The notes under the pieces: model-generated
What the model saw: the letters and a program-made list of their open reading frames with translations, nothing else
What the model was told of the DNA's origin: nothing
The model's database searches: none
Position numbers and translations under genes: made by a program
Shown here: piece after piece, positions 1 to 6,478 of the stretch
Numbering within the stretch: position 1 is the first letter of the stretch
How the letters are laid out: each line of letters begins with the position of its first letter
Assembly: GCA_900544605.1 (NCBI GenBank)
Contig: UQVP01000011.1
Location: 1 to 29,255 of the forward strand
DNA length: 29,255 nt
Reading direction: 5' to 3'
DNA from: an uncultured Mycoplasmatota bacterium
Lineage (GTDB): Bacteria; Bacillota_I; Bacilli_A; RF39; UBA660

Positions 1-49
1 TACAACTTTTTACATATTTTTATGTTATAGAATATATTTATAAAAGCAT

Positions 50-104
50 ACAAAAACACAAAGAAATCTAGACTATCAAAAAGTCTAGAAACTTTGTGTT
101 TTCT
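50..104 (-). terminator. Long two-part hairpin, probable terminator
   Basis: An outer arm (aacacaaag / ctttgtgtt) and an inner arm (tctagact / agtctaga) form one long imperfect hairpin. On the minus strand it is followed by a short T-rich stretch, so it most likely ends the transcript started at 214-242. The hairpin is nearly symmetrical and could also work on the plus strand. Confidence 0.6.
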
Positions 105-128
105 ACATTTTTCAATGTTATAATATGA

Positions 129-188
129 TTAAATAACCCCCCCCCAGGTTGGTATTTTTTCTAGCTTTGTAGATACTCCTTTAACCAT
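129..188 (-). CDS. Candidate 19-codon short ORF containing a nine-G tract
   Basis: A minus-strand ATG (186-188) opens 19 codons ending in TAA. It lies 26 bases inside the -10 element of a perfect-consensus promoter, and a GGAAAG stretch upstream could serve as a ribosome site. Its penultimate codons are TGG GGG GGG GTT, made by an uninterrupted run of nine G. With eight G the frame would continue about 26 more codons to a TAG; with ten G it would stop within a few codons. I recognise no family. It may be a leader peptide, a slippage-controlled small protein, or simply part of a non-coding RNA. Confidence 0.25.
   Translation of the reverse strand: MVKGVSTKLEKIPTWGGVI
137..145. repeat. Nine-base C/G homopolymer
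   Basis: Nine consecutive C on the plus strand in a genome where even three in a row are uncommon. It sits inside a transcribed interval between a strong promoter and a hairpin terminator. Such tracts are prone to slipped-strand length change. Confidence 0.9.
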
Positions 189-213
189 ACTACCACTTTC
201 CTTTACTGTATTA

Positions 214-242
214 ATTATACAAGTATAAATTATTGTTGTCAA
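214..242 (-). promoter_or_regulatory. Perfect-consensus sigma-A promoter
   Basis: On the minus strand TTGACA (237-242), a 17-base spacer and TATAAT (214-219). It starts directly after the eetB stop codon and points away from it, towards the short ORF, G tract and hairpin at 50-188. It therefore defines a separate short transcript of roughly 150 bases. Confidence 0.75.
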
Positions 243-247
243 TAATT

Positions 248-745
248 TTATATTATTTTTCTATCCTCTAAATTATTCAAAATAGTTTTACTAGTAAATC
301 CTACTAATATACCAGTTGGAATTGAAAATAAAAGTAACCAAGGAATATAATAAATTATGTATGTATTTTTTATAATTAGGATTGCAACTAAAATTTGTCC
401 TATACTGTGAAAAATAGAGCCTACAATACTTACACCTATAATAGATAGTTTAGTTTTTTTTGCTAGAAACATAGAACACAAACTAAGAAAAGCTCCCCCT
501 AATGAAAAGAAGAAGGTCATACTAAATAAACCTGTTCTTAAAATACCCACTAATATTATTCTAAGTAGTGATACATATAAAGCATCTTTAAAAGAAAACA
601 TATATAAAACTATTAAAATAATAATATTAGCAAGACCTAACTTTAATCCTGGAATATTACCATTAAAGAGTGGTATAAAACTTTCTATAATATTTAATAC
701 TACACTAAGTGCTAGTAACATTGTTAATCTTGTAAATTTTTTCAT
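248..745 (-). CDS. eetB: Gx transporter family membrane protein (EetB-like)
   Basis: A 165-residue, very hydrophobic protein of the Gx transporter family, also annotated as heptaprenyl diphosphate synthase component I, with about five membrane segments. Family features visible are the IPGLKLGLANI segment near residue 31, an RIILVGILRTG loop, and GSIFHSIGQ in the second half. In Listeria-type flavin-based extracellular electron transfer the homologous EetB partners the small protein EetA. Here its ATG overlaps the stop codon of the EetA-like gene (TAATG), and an ApbE gene lies upstream, so the three form one operon. A role in exporting or anchoring flavin-linked or quinone-linked redox components is inferred; a prenyl-synthase-associated role is the alternative. 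Confidence 0.8.
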   Translation of the reverse strand: MKKFTRLTMLLALSVVLNIIESFIPLFNGNIPGLKLGLANIIILIVLYMFSFKDALYVSLLRIILVGILRTGLFSMTFFFSLGGAFLSLCSMFLAKKTKLSIIGVSIVGSIFHSIGQILVAILIIKNTYIIYYIPWLLLFSIPTGILVGFTSKTILNNLEDRKII

Positions 746-1113
746 TATTTCACAACCGTATCTATTTCTTTATTATCTTCTATTTTTATAACTACCTTAT
801 TAGGAAGACAAACAAGTACTTCATAACTACTATCTATATATCCTTGTTTAGAACATATATGATTAGGGCTATTTTCTTCTTCAACCTTAATTTTATTATC
901 GTTTGTTTTAATTAATATATCTCCATTATATCCAGAAACATGATATTCATGTTCTCCTTTTAAACTTAAATCTATTTCTAATACTAATTCATTTTCATAA
1001 TATACTAGTGCTTTTTTAGGTGTATTATTATTTTTAACTAAAAATAATAATGCAAAGCTAACGATTATTACAAGTGCTAAACTTATAACTAATTTCCAAT
1101 CACTTTTATTCAT
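745..1113 (-). CDS. eetA: NusG domain II-containing protein (EetA-like)
   Basis: A small membrane-anchored protein of about 122 residues: one N-terminal membrane helix, then an extracytoplasmic NusG domain II fold. The diagnostic C-terminal half is present, with SPNHICSKQGYI and VLVCLPNKVVIKI, including the two conserved cysteines. I start it at the ATG at 1111-1113, which overlaps the end of apbE by 8 bases; a GTG at 1129-1131 would add six residues but has no ribosome site. The order ApbE, NusG-II, Gx transporter matches the FmnB/EetA/EetB genes of flavin-based extracellular electron transfer loci. No NADH dehydrogenase or FMN-carrier lipoprotein is in the window. Confidence 0.8.
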   Translation of the reverse strand: MNKSDWKLVISLALVIIVSFALLFLVKNNNTPKKALVYYENELVLEIDLSLKGEHEYHVSGYNGDILIKTNDNKIKVEEENSPNHICSKQGYIDSSYEVLVCLPNKVVIKIEDNKEIDTVVK

Positions 1114-2086
1114 ACTTATTGAAATTCTCACTTCTAATTATTTTATTGTCATTAGTATACCATATAGCTTCACAATCATAATTTTTAATTATTTCTTGAC
1201 CTTCTTCTACACTACTTAAAAATAATGTTGTTGAAAGTATATCACCTAATGCACTATCTTTTGTAACTACTGTAACACTTTTCATATTATTACTTGGATA
1301 TAAAGTATCTGGATCTATAATATGATGATAAGTAATCCCATTATATTCATAATTTCTTTCATATCCGCCACTGGTTACAACACTAATATTATTTCCTTTT
1401 ATTACTGACATTAGATCTTCACCTTTAATCGGGCTTTGGATACCAATACTATAATTTTTCTTTTTATAGTTACTTCCTACTTTGACATTACCACCAGCAT
1501 TTATTAAATATTCGTCAATACCAATACTCTCTAAATATTTACCAACTACTTCTGTAGTATATCCTTTAGATATAGCTCCTAGATCTAAATTAGGATGATT
1601 ATTTAATATTTTATTATCTTCAAGCAAAATTAATTTTGTATATTCTTTAGTATTATCAAGTTCTTCTTTTGACGGAAGACCTTCGCCACTATCTCTATAT
1701 TTCTTCCATACATCAATAGTACTACCTATTTCAATACTAAATTTGGGATACTTTTCTTCCCACTCTTTAGCATACTTTAACATATCATATAGTTTAGAAT
1801 CTATTATTAATTCATTATCACTTAAAGTATTATGATAAATATCATAGATATTAACAATCCCCTCATAATGATTATATCTATCTGTTAAAGAGTGATACTC
1901 TTTATATATATCATCTATTTTTTTTAGTATCTTACTAGCATCTTTTTTACTATATAGTTTTATATATATATATGTATCCATATAATATATATTTGCTTTA
2001 TATTCTTTTTTGGTATTTATAAAGAAAATACTTAGAAAAAGTATAATTAGCAAAGATATTATTAACGCTACTGTCTTTTTGTTCAT
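1106..2086 (-). CDS. apbE: FAD:protein FMN transferase (ApbE/FmnB family)
   Basis: A 326-residue membrane-anchored ApbE protein. It transfers FMN from FAD to threonines of extracytoplasmic flavoproteins. After one N-terminal membrane helix (residues about 5-25, with no lipobox cysteine) the family motifs follow in order: NLDLGAISKGYTTE, LINAGGNVKV, SGGYERNYEYNG, HHIIDPDT and DSALGDILSTTLF, which bind FAD and the divalent metal. It is the first gene of the three-gene flavin set. The start ATG follows GGTGAT and an extended -10 promoter. The FMN acceptor protein is not encoded in the window, so the substrate is unknown. Confidence 0.9.
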   Translation of the reverse strand: MNKKTVALIISLLIILFLSIFFINTKKEYKANIYYMDTYIYIKLYSKKDASKILKKIDDIYKEYHSLTDRYNHYEGIVNIYDIYHNTLSDNELIIDSKLYDMLKYAKEWEEKYPKFSIEIGSTIDVWKKYRDSGEGLPSKEELDNTKEYTKLILLEDNKILNNHPNLDLGAISKGYTTEVVGKYLESIGIDEYLINAGGNVKVGSNYKKKNYSIGIQSPIKGEDLMSVIKGNNISVVTSGGYERNYEYNGITYHHIIDPDTLYPSNNMKSVTVVTKDSALGDILSTTLFLSSVEEGQEIIKNYDCEAIWYTNDNKIIRSENFNKYE

Positions 2087-2101
2087 ACCATCACCATATC
2101 A

Positions 2102-2130
2102 ATTATACCAAAAAAAATAATAGAAATAAA
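2102..2130 (-). promoter_or_regulatory. apbE promoter nested in lepB terminator
   Basis: An extended -10 (TGGTATAAT; hexamer at 2102-2107) with a weak -35, TTTATT (2125-2130), at 17 bases. The -35 falls in the loop of the lepB terminator hairpin, and the terminator's T run forms the spacer. Confidence 0.5.
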
Positions 2131-2140
2131 TTCTATTATT
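2109..2140 (-). terminator. Intrinsic terminator of lepB
   Basis: A 10-bp perfect stem (aataatagaa / ttctattatt, 2116-2140) with a five-base loop, followed on the minus strand by a run of T. The lepB stop codon lies in the stem. Confidence 0.8.
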
Positions 2141-2630
2141 TAATACTGCCAAATTTTTTGAAAGGAAAAATACTAAAATTAGTGGCCCCCAGGATACTAT
2201 CTTCTGGTATAAGTCCTATCATTCTACTATCTAAAGAATTTGTTCTATTATCTCCTAAAACAAAGTAATATCCTTCTGGTATTTTATCAAACCCTAGTTC
2301 ACTTAAATCAAAGTCATACGTATAAGCATCTAACTTAATATTATCTATTTCTTTGTTATTAATATATAAAATATTATTTTTATAACTTACAGTTTCTCCA
2401 GGTAAGCCAATAACCCTTTTTACTAGTTTAGAATTATTATATTTAAAAACCACTATATCAAATCTATCATAACTATGGTCATATTTCTTTAAAATTAATA
2501 TTTGATTATCAAGTAATGTTGGATACATAGATTCTCCATCCACTTGAACTGGAGTAACAATAAAAGTTCTAATAAGTACTACTACAACTATTATTACTAT
2601 ATAAGGAACTAGTTCTTTTATAAATTTCAT
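2136..2630 (-). CDS. lepB: Signal peptidase I
   Basis: A 164-residue type I signal peptidase that cuts signal peptides from exported proteins on the outer membrane face. It has one N-terminal membrane anchor (about residues 8-25), then VDGESMYPTL with nucleophile Ser34, KRVIGLPGE with general base Lys71, and GYYFVLGDNRTNSLDSR. Length and motif order are those of Bacillota SipS-type enzymes. It follows rplS, separated by the rplS terminator, and has a strong AGAGGTG ribosome site. The pairing rplS-lepB is common in this phylum. Confidence 0.93.
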   Translation of the reverse strand: MKFIKELVPYIVIIVVVVLIRTFIVTPVQVDGESMYPTLLDNQILILKKYDHSYDRFDIVVFKYNNSKLVKRVIGLPGETVSYKNNILYINNKEIDNIKLDAYTYDFDLSELGFDKIPEGYYFVLGDNRTNSLDSRMIGLIPEDSILGATNFSIFPFKKFGSIK

Positions 2631-2645
2631 AATTCACCTCTCATA

Positions 2646-2673
2646 CGAAAAAATAAGACTCATACGTCTTATT
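2646..2673 (-). terminator. Intrinsic terminator of rplS
   Basis: An 8-bp perfect stem (aataagac / gtcttatt, 2652-2673) with a six-base loop and a T run on the minus strand. It overlaps the rplS stop codon. Confidence 0.8.
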
Positions 2674-3013
2674 AATTTCTTTCTTTAATCTTTGGTTGTT
2701 TAACTGATTTTCTTAAGTAAGAACCAATTTTAGCACGACGTACTACACCTTTTCTTACTACTGTAATAGCAGCAACTTTTGGTGAATTAATAGGGAATGT
2801 TCTTTCAACTCCTACTCCACCTGAAATCTTTCTTACAATAAAGTTTCTTCCAATTCCACGTCCTTGAATAGCAATAACAATACCTTCAAAAGCTTGAATT
2901 CTTTCACGTTTACCTTCGATGATTTTTACATCAACACGAACAGTATCTCCAACTTGGAATTCAGGAATATCAGTTCTGATTTGATTTTTAGTTATTTTTT
3001 CAACTAAATTCAC
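2672..3013 (-). CDS. rplS: Ribosomal protein bL19
   Basis: A 113-residue 50S ribosomal protein L19, located at the interface with the small subunit. The protein has the full family pattern: IPEFQVGDTVRVDVKI, RIQAFEGIVIAIQGRG, NFIVRKIS, GVGVERTFPINSP and a basic end (RRAKIGSYLRK). The start codon is GTG, seven bases after GGAGAG. It is transcribed alone or with lepB from its own promoter, preceded by a candidate autoregulatory leader. Confidence 0.95.
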   Translation of the reverse strand: MNLVEKITKNQIRTDIPEFQVGDTVRVDVKIIEGKRERIQAFEGIVIAIQGRGIGRNFIVRKISGGVGVERTFPINSPKVAAITVVRKGVVRRAKIGSYLRKSVKQPKIKERN

Positions 3014-3090
3014 GATTTCACTCTCCTTTTTTTAAAATCTATGATCATAAGTAATATATAATATTTTTAATCCCAGCGGATCACGACAAG
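3014..3090 (-). promoter_or_regulatory. 5' leader of rplS, candidate L19 leader element
   Basis: The transcribed leader contains a conserved-looking core on the minus strand (cttgtcgtgatccgctggga, 3072-3091) a fixed distance before rplS. Bacillota rplS genes often carry a structured L19-leader thought to mediate feedback by L19. I match it by position and the CCGCTGG core only; covariance was not tested. Confidence 0.45.
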
Positions 3091-3094
3091 TTAA

Positions 3095-3123
3095 ATTTTA
3101 TCATAAAAAAGTAGTTTTTGCAA
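3095..3123 (-). promoter_or_regulatory. rplS promoter nested in upstream terminator
   Basis: TTGCAA (3118-3123), a 17-base spacer and TAAAAT (3095-3100) preceded by TG (extended -10). The -35 lies at the loop of the terminator of the Hpt-receiver gene and the spacer contains that terminator's T run. Confidence 0.65.
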
Positions 3124-3131
3124 CTACTTTT
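3104..3131 (-). terminator. Intrinsic terminator of the Hpt-receiver gene
   Basis: A 10-bp perfect stem (aaaagtagtt / aactactttt, 3107-3131), five-base loop and T run on the minus strand. Confidence 0.8.
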
Positions 3132-3137
3132 GTTATT

Positions 3138-3908
3138 TTATCCACGATATATAGTTTTTTCTACAATTCTTTTAATATCTCTTTCATTAAATGGTTTAAT
3201 TAGAATATCAACAACAGGATAAGCAAATACTCTATCAACTGTTTCACGGTAATCATCTCCAGTTACAATTGAAACAGGTATTTTAGAAAATAAATTATGT
3301 TTATCAAAATACTCTAAAACCTCGTAACCATTAACATTTGGCATATTAAGGTCAAGCAACATTCCAACAATATTACTATTTGGATTTAATGAAATAGCAT
3401 CTATTGCTTCTCTTCCATCATTTGCTACTATAACTTCATATGTATCATTAAATATCTTTTTAATAAAATTTCTAATAATATTAGAGTCATCAACAACAAG
3501 GATAGTTTTATCTTTTACTATTACTGGTTTTTCTTCTTCTTGTTCTACTTCCATTCCCATATATTCTTTTACAACATTGACAATGCGGTTAGCTTCTCTC
3601 ATTAATTCATCATAATTAGTATATACATATGTAATATCATTAGCCTTACTTTTCATTTCATGATTATAAGCAAGTTCTGCTAACTTAGTGAAACCTAAAT
3701 ATTTAGAATCACTTTTTAAAGAGTGAACAAGTATCGCGTAGTTTGGCATATCTGATGCTTCCTTATATTTTTTTATATCTGCTAATTTCTTAGGAACAGA
3801 ATTTAAAAAATCAGACGCTGTTTCATTATACATGTCCATATCTCCAAACAATTCTAAACTTCCTTTGACATCGATTCCATTTTCTACTAAAAAACTAACA
3901 TCTTTCAT
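3138..3908 (-). CDS. Hpt domain-receiver domain signalling protein
   Basis: A 256-residue two-domain phosphorelay protein with no DNA-binding or enzymatic output. Residues about 1-115 look like a histidine phosphotransfer bundle with HSLKSDSKYLGF, phospho-accepting His62. An acidic linker (EQEEEKP) leads to a receiver domain with VVDDS (Asp140/Asp141), phosphorylated Asp186 in LLDLNMPNVNGYE, Thr216 and Lys238 in LIKPF. The start is the Met preceded by AGGTGATGAT; the longer reading would add 25 residues with no ribosome site. No histidine kinase is nearby, so its partners are unknown. It is a single-gene unit with its own terminator. Confidence 0.85.
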   Translation of the reverse strand: MKDVSFLVENGIDVKGSLELFGDMDMYNETASDFLNSVPKKLADIKKYKEASDMPNYAILVHSLKSDSKYLGFTKLAELAYNHEMKSKANDITYVYTNYDELMREANRIVNVVKEYMGMEVEQEEEKPVIVKDKTILVVDDSNIIRNFIKKIFNDTYEVIVANDGREAIDAISLNPNSNIVGMLLDLNMPNVNGYEVLEYFDKHNLFSKIPVSIVTGDDYRETVDRVFAYPVVDILIKPFNERDIKRIVEKTIYRG

Positions 3909-3924
3909 ATCATCACCTACATTA

Positions 3925-3934
3925 ATTATAACAT
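3925..3934 (-). promoter_or_regulatory. Extended -10 element before the Hpt-receiver gene
   Basis: TGTTATAAT on the minus strand (hexamer 3925-3930), 16 bases before the chosen ATG; no good -35. The transcript leader is therefore short. Confidence 0.45.
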
Positions 3935-4129
3935 ATTTTCTTTGATAATAAAGATAATTTGTTATTTTTTTACCATTTGTCACTTTTTATGTCAAATAAA
4001 TATCTCATATTAAAATCAAAGATATTGCTTATTTAAAAAAGTTGTTTTTAGAAGTTACTAGTTTTCTTAAAAATATTTTCACTCTTTTGTTACAAAATAT
4101 TGCATAGGAACATTTGATGTGAGTGTTGT

Positions 4130-4154
4130 CCTCCTATTCTTATAAGAAAGGAGG
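4130..4154 (+). promoter_or_regulatory. Hairpin that sequesters the toxin-like ORF's ribosome site
   Basis: cctcct (4130-4135) pairs with aggagg (4149-4154), the Shine-Dalgarno core of the ORF at 4162, and the intervening 4137-4148 is itself a perfect palindrome (ttcttataagaa). The folded mRNA would hide the ribosome site, a common device in type I toxin messages. No convincing promoter for this plus-strand transcript could be assigned in 4020-4125. Confidence 0.6.
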
Positions 4155-4161
4155 TAGAATA

Positions 4162-4254
4162 ATGAGAACTAAAACTTTTATTCTAAAAGTTCTTAGATAC
4201 ATTTCTATAATTTTACTACTATCTACCTTACTGGTACTAGCATTAAAAAAATAG
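4162..4254 (+). CDS. Candidate type I toxin: 30-residue hydrophobic peptide
   Basis: The only plus-strand gene supported in the window. ATG is seven bases after a perfect AAAGGAGG. The peptide has a basic N-terminus (MRTKTFILKVLR), a single hydrophobic helix rich in I, L and V (ISIILLLSTLLVLAL), and ends in two lysines, then TAG. Size, layout and charge resemble membrane-acting type I toxins. The surrounding RNA signals support this: a ribosome site buried in a hairpin, a plus-strand terminator downstream, and a converging minus-strand RNA overlapping the 3' end. I recognise no named family, and toxicity is inference. Confidence 0.6.
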   Translation: MRTKTFILKVLRYISIILLLSTLLVLALKK

Positions 4255-4351
4255 ACACCCTGCATATGTAGAGTGTCTCCCAAATTACTGAGGCGACATT
4301 CACTTGCAAAATTGAATGTTCCTCTTTTTATTTTATGCAAGACTTCTTGCT
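4245..4351 (-). ncRNA. Candidate antisense RNA (antitoxin) overlapping the peptide mRNA 3' end
   Basis: A minus-strand promoter (4358-4386) would start an RNA near 4351. It begins with a small hairpin (gcaag / cttgc, 4337-4350), contains the gagg...cctc stem at 4290-4324, and ends at a hairpin (agacac / gtgtct, 4253-4278) followed on the minus strand by seven T. The result is about 105 bases, fully complementary to the 3' untranslated part of the peptide mRNA, as in TxpA/RatA and BsrG/SR4. No ribosome site or credible ORF is seen on it. Confidence 0.55.
4290..4329 (+). terminator. Plus-strand terminator of the peptide mRNA
   Basis: gagg + acattca (4290-4302) pairs with tgaatgt + cctc (4313-4324), with a small internal mismatch, followed by TTTTTATTTTAT on the plus strand. 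Confidence 0.7.
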
Positions 4352-4357
4352 ACATAC

Positions 4358-4386
4358 ATATTAACACATTTTATTAAATTTGACAA
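4358..4386 (-). promoter_or_regulatory. Promoter of the antisense RNA
   Basis: On the minus strand TTGTCA (4381-4386), a 17-base spacer and TAATAT (4358-4363). It lies immediately after the ftsW stop codon (4388-4390). Confidence 0.65.
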
Positions 4387-4387
4387 A

Positions 4388-5479
4388 TTATTTTTCATAC
4401 CTTGATATATTTAATACTATCCCTATTTCACATAAGGTAATTAGTAAACTAGATCCTCCATATGAAAGAAAAGGAAGTGTAACACCAGTTACTGGAATTA
4501 AACCTACGACAACCATCAAATTAAGTAGAGTTTGAAATGATATTTGAAACATTATTCCAAAAGCTAAATATTTGCCAAACAAATCTTTAGAATTACGAGC
4601 AATTTTAAACCCCGTTAAAATGATTGTTAAAAATAAAGAAGTTACTAGTAGGACTGCTAAAAAGCCAAACTCTTCACTTATGATAGAAAAAATAAAATCT
4701 GTTTGTGGTTCCGGAAGATAAAAATGTTTTTGACGAGAATTTAAAAAACCGTAACCAAATAATCCCCCAGGGCCAATTGCATATAACGATTGAATAATTT
4801 GAAATCCACTTCCCAAGGGATCAACCCAAGGATTTAAAAACGATAAAATACGACTTAAGCGATAAGGAGCAACTGCAATTAAAGCTACTACACCCGCTAA
4901 ACCAACTAGACCAATCTTTAGAAAAAATTTAAAATCAACACCACCAACAAAAAGTAATCCGATGATAGACATAACAATAATTGTTCCAGTTCCAAAATCT
5001 GGTTGTAACATTATAATCGCAAATATACCTAGTGTAATACCCAAAATAGGAAGAACTCCTTTTTTAAAGTACTTCATGTTCTTTTCATTATTAACTAAAT
5101 ATTTAGAAGTAAAAATAATAAGCGCTAATTTAGTAAATTCACTAGGTTGAATGCCAAAAGAACCTATTCCAAACCAACTTCTACTACCATTTCTAACGCT
5201 ACCAACACCGGGGATTAAAACTAGTATTAAAAGAATTACACATCCTAATAATAGAAGATTTGCTTTTTCATAATACTTACGATAATCTATTTTACTAATG
5301 ATAATCATAAGTATTACACCTACAATAAAAAATATGCCTTGATTCTTAACAAATTTAAATGCATCATTAAATTTATATTCTGCCCAAATATAAGACGCTG
5401 AATATATCATAATAAGACCAAATAAAGATATAACAATAACACTTATTAAAAGTAATAATTCTGGTTTGTTCTTATTCAT
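4388..5479 (-). CDS. ftsW: Septal peptidoglycan polymerase, SEDS family (FtsW/SpoVE)
   Basis: A 363-residue SEDS glycosyltransferase that polymerises lipid II at the septum with its partner class B PBP. It has about ten membrane helices and the family segments GSRSWFGIGSFGIQPSEFTK, LQPDFGTG, NPWVDPLGSGFQIIQSLYAI (with the catalytic-site Asp), PEPQTDFIFSIISEEFG and LPFLSYGGSS. The start is the ATG at 5477-5479, which overlaps the mraY stop (ATGA), so translation is coupled; the longer ORF adds 18 unlikely residues. Position next to mraY and a SpoVD-like PBP favours FtsW or SpoVE over RodA. Confidence 0.92.
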   Translation of the reverse strand: MNKNKPELLLLISVIVISLFGLIMIYSASYIWAEYKFNDAFKFVKNQGIFFIVGVILMIIISKIDYRKYYEKANLLLLGCVILLILVLIPGVGSVRNGSRSWFGIGSFGIQPSEFTKLALIIFTSKYLVNNEKNMKYFKKGVLPILGITLGIFAIIMLQPDFGTGTIIVMSIIGLLFVGGVDFKFFLKIGLVGLAGVVALIAVAPYRLSRILSFLNPWVDPLGSGFQIIQSLYAIGPGGLFGYGFLNSRQKHFYLPEPQTDFIFSIISEEFGFLAVLLVTSLFLTIILTGFKIARNSKDLFGKYLAFGIMFQISFQTLLNLMVVVGLIPVTGVTLPFLSYGGSSLLITLCEIGIVLNISRYEK

Positions 5480-6468
5480 AGTAGTACTCCAAAGGCTATA
5501 GATACCATAGCGCCTATTAATCCTATAACCCAAAATAATCTAACAATATCTATTTCCTTCCATCCTAGTTTTTCAAAAGTGTGATGAATAGGAGTCATTG
5601 GGAATATTCTTTTTTTAGTAAATTTATAATATAGTCTTTGAATAACACAACTTAATGTTTCTAAAACAAAGACAATACCTATAATAATGAGTAAGAGTTC
5701 ATGACGAGTGATAATAGCTAGGCTACCTAAAGTTGCTCCTAAAGCAAGAGAACCAGTATCTCCCATAAATACTTTAGCTGGATTTAAATTAAATAAAAGA
5801 AAACCTAATAATGAACCGATTAAAATAAAGATAAAGATAGCAATATCTTCATAACCTTCCAACCATCCTGTATTCCAAGTAATAATTCCAAATGCTAAAA
5901 ATGCTATTATAGAAAGACCACCAGCTAAACCATCTAAACCATCTGTTAAATTAACTGCATTACTACTTGCTACTAAAACTAGTAAAATGAATAGACCATA
6001 ATACCAACCAATATTTATTTTTATATTTAAAGTATGTATCCATAGAAGTGGTTCATTACCGCTTCTCATAAACAAATAGAAAAATACCACTGATATAATT
6101 ACTTGCATTAAAAGTTTAGTACTCTCACTTAAACCTTTATTATTATGTCTAACTATAATTAAATAATCATCAATAAATCCTATTAAAGCATAACCAATAA
6201 ATGTAAATATGATAATTAAAAAATTATGAGTAATGGTAATTTTTTTTATAGCAATTAAAATAATAGTAATTATAATAGTTGGAATAATAAAGATTAATCC
6301 TCCCATTGTTGGTGTTCCGTTCTTGCTTTTGTGTCTTTCACTCAAATAAATACTAAGACTTTGACCTGCTTTTAATTTTTTTAAAAGTGGTACTAAAATA
6401 ATTCCTATTACAATCGAAAATAAGAAACTACACATTAAACTTAATACCGATTTAGTCATTATTAACAC
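5476..6468 (-). CDS. mraY: Phospho-MurNAc-pentapeptide transferase (MraY)
   Basis: A 330-residue polytopic enzyme that makes lipid I from UDP-MurNAc-pentapeptide and undecaprenyl phosphate. Visible motifs are the Asp pair in GFIDDYL (Asp100/101), NLTDGLDGLAGG, KVFMGDTGSLALG and MTPIHHTFEKLGW. The probable start is GTG at 6466-6468, seven bases after AGGGG, which overlaps the stop of the upstream PBP gene; an ATG nine bases further in is the alternative. It ends in TGA. In most relatives murE precedes and murD follows mraY; neither is here. Confidence 0.93.
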   Translation of the reverse strand: MLIMTKSVLSLMCSFLFSIVIGIILVPLLKKLKAGQSLSIYLSERHKSKNGTPTMGGLIFIIPTIIITIILIAIKKITITHNFLIIIFTFIGYALIGFIDDYLIIVRHNNKGLSESTKLLMQVIISVVFFYLFMRSGNEPLLWIHTLNIKINIGWYYGLFILLVLVASSNAVNLTDGLDGLAGGLSIIAFLAFGIITWNTGWLEGYEDIAIFIFILIGSLLGFLLFNLNPAKVFMGDTGSLALGATLGSLAIITRHELLLIIIGIVFVLETLSCVIQRLYYKFTKKRIFPMTPIHHTFEKLGWKEIDIVRLFWVIGLIGAMVSIAFGVLL

Positions 6469-6478
6469 TCTATCACCC

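Noticed and set aside
4140..4340. Minus-strand 66-codon ORF across the toxin-like locus
   Set aside because: It runs through both terminator hairpins and has no ribosome site; the plus-strand peptide and antisense RNA explain the region better.
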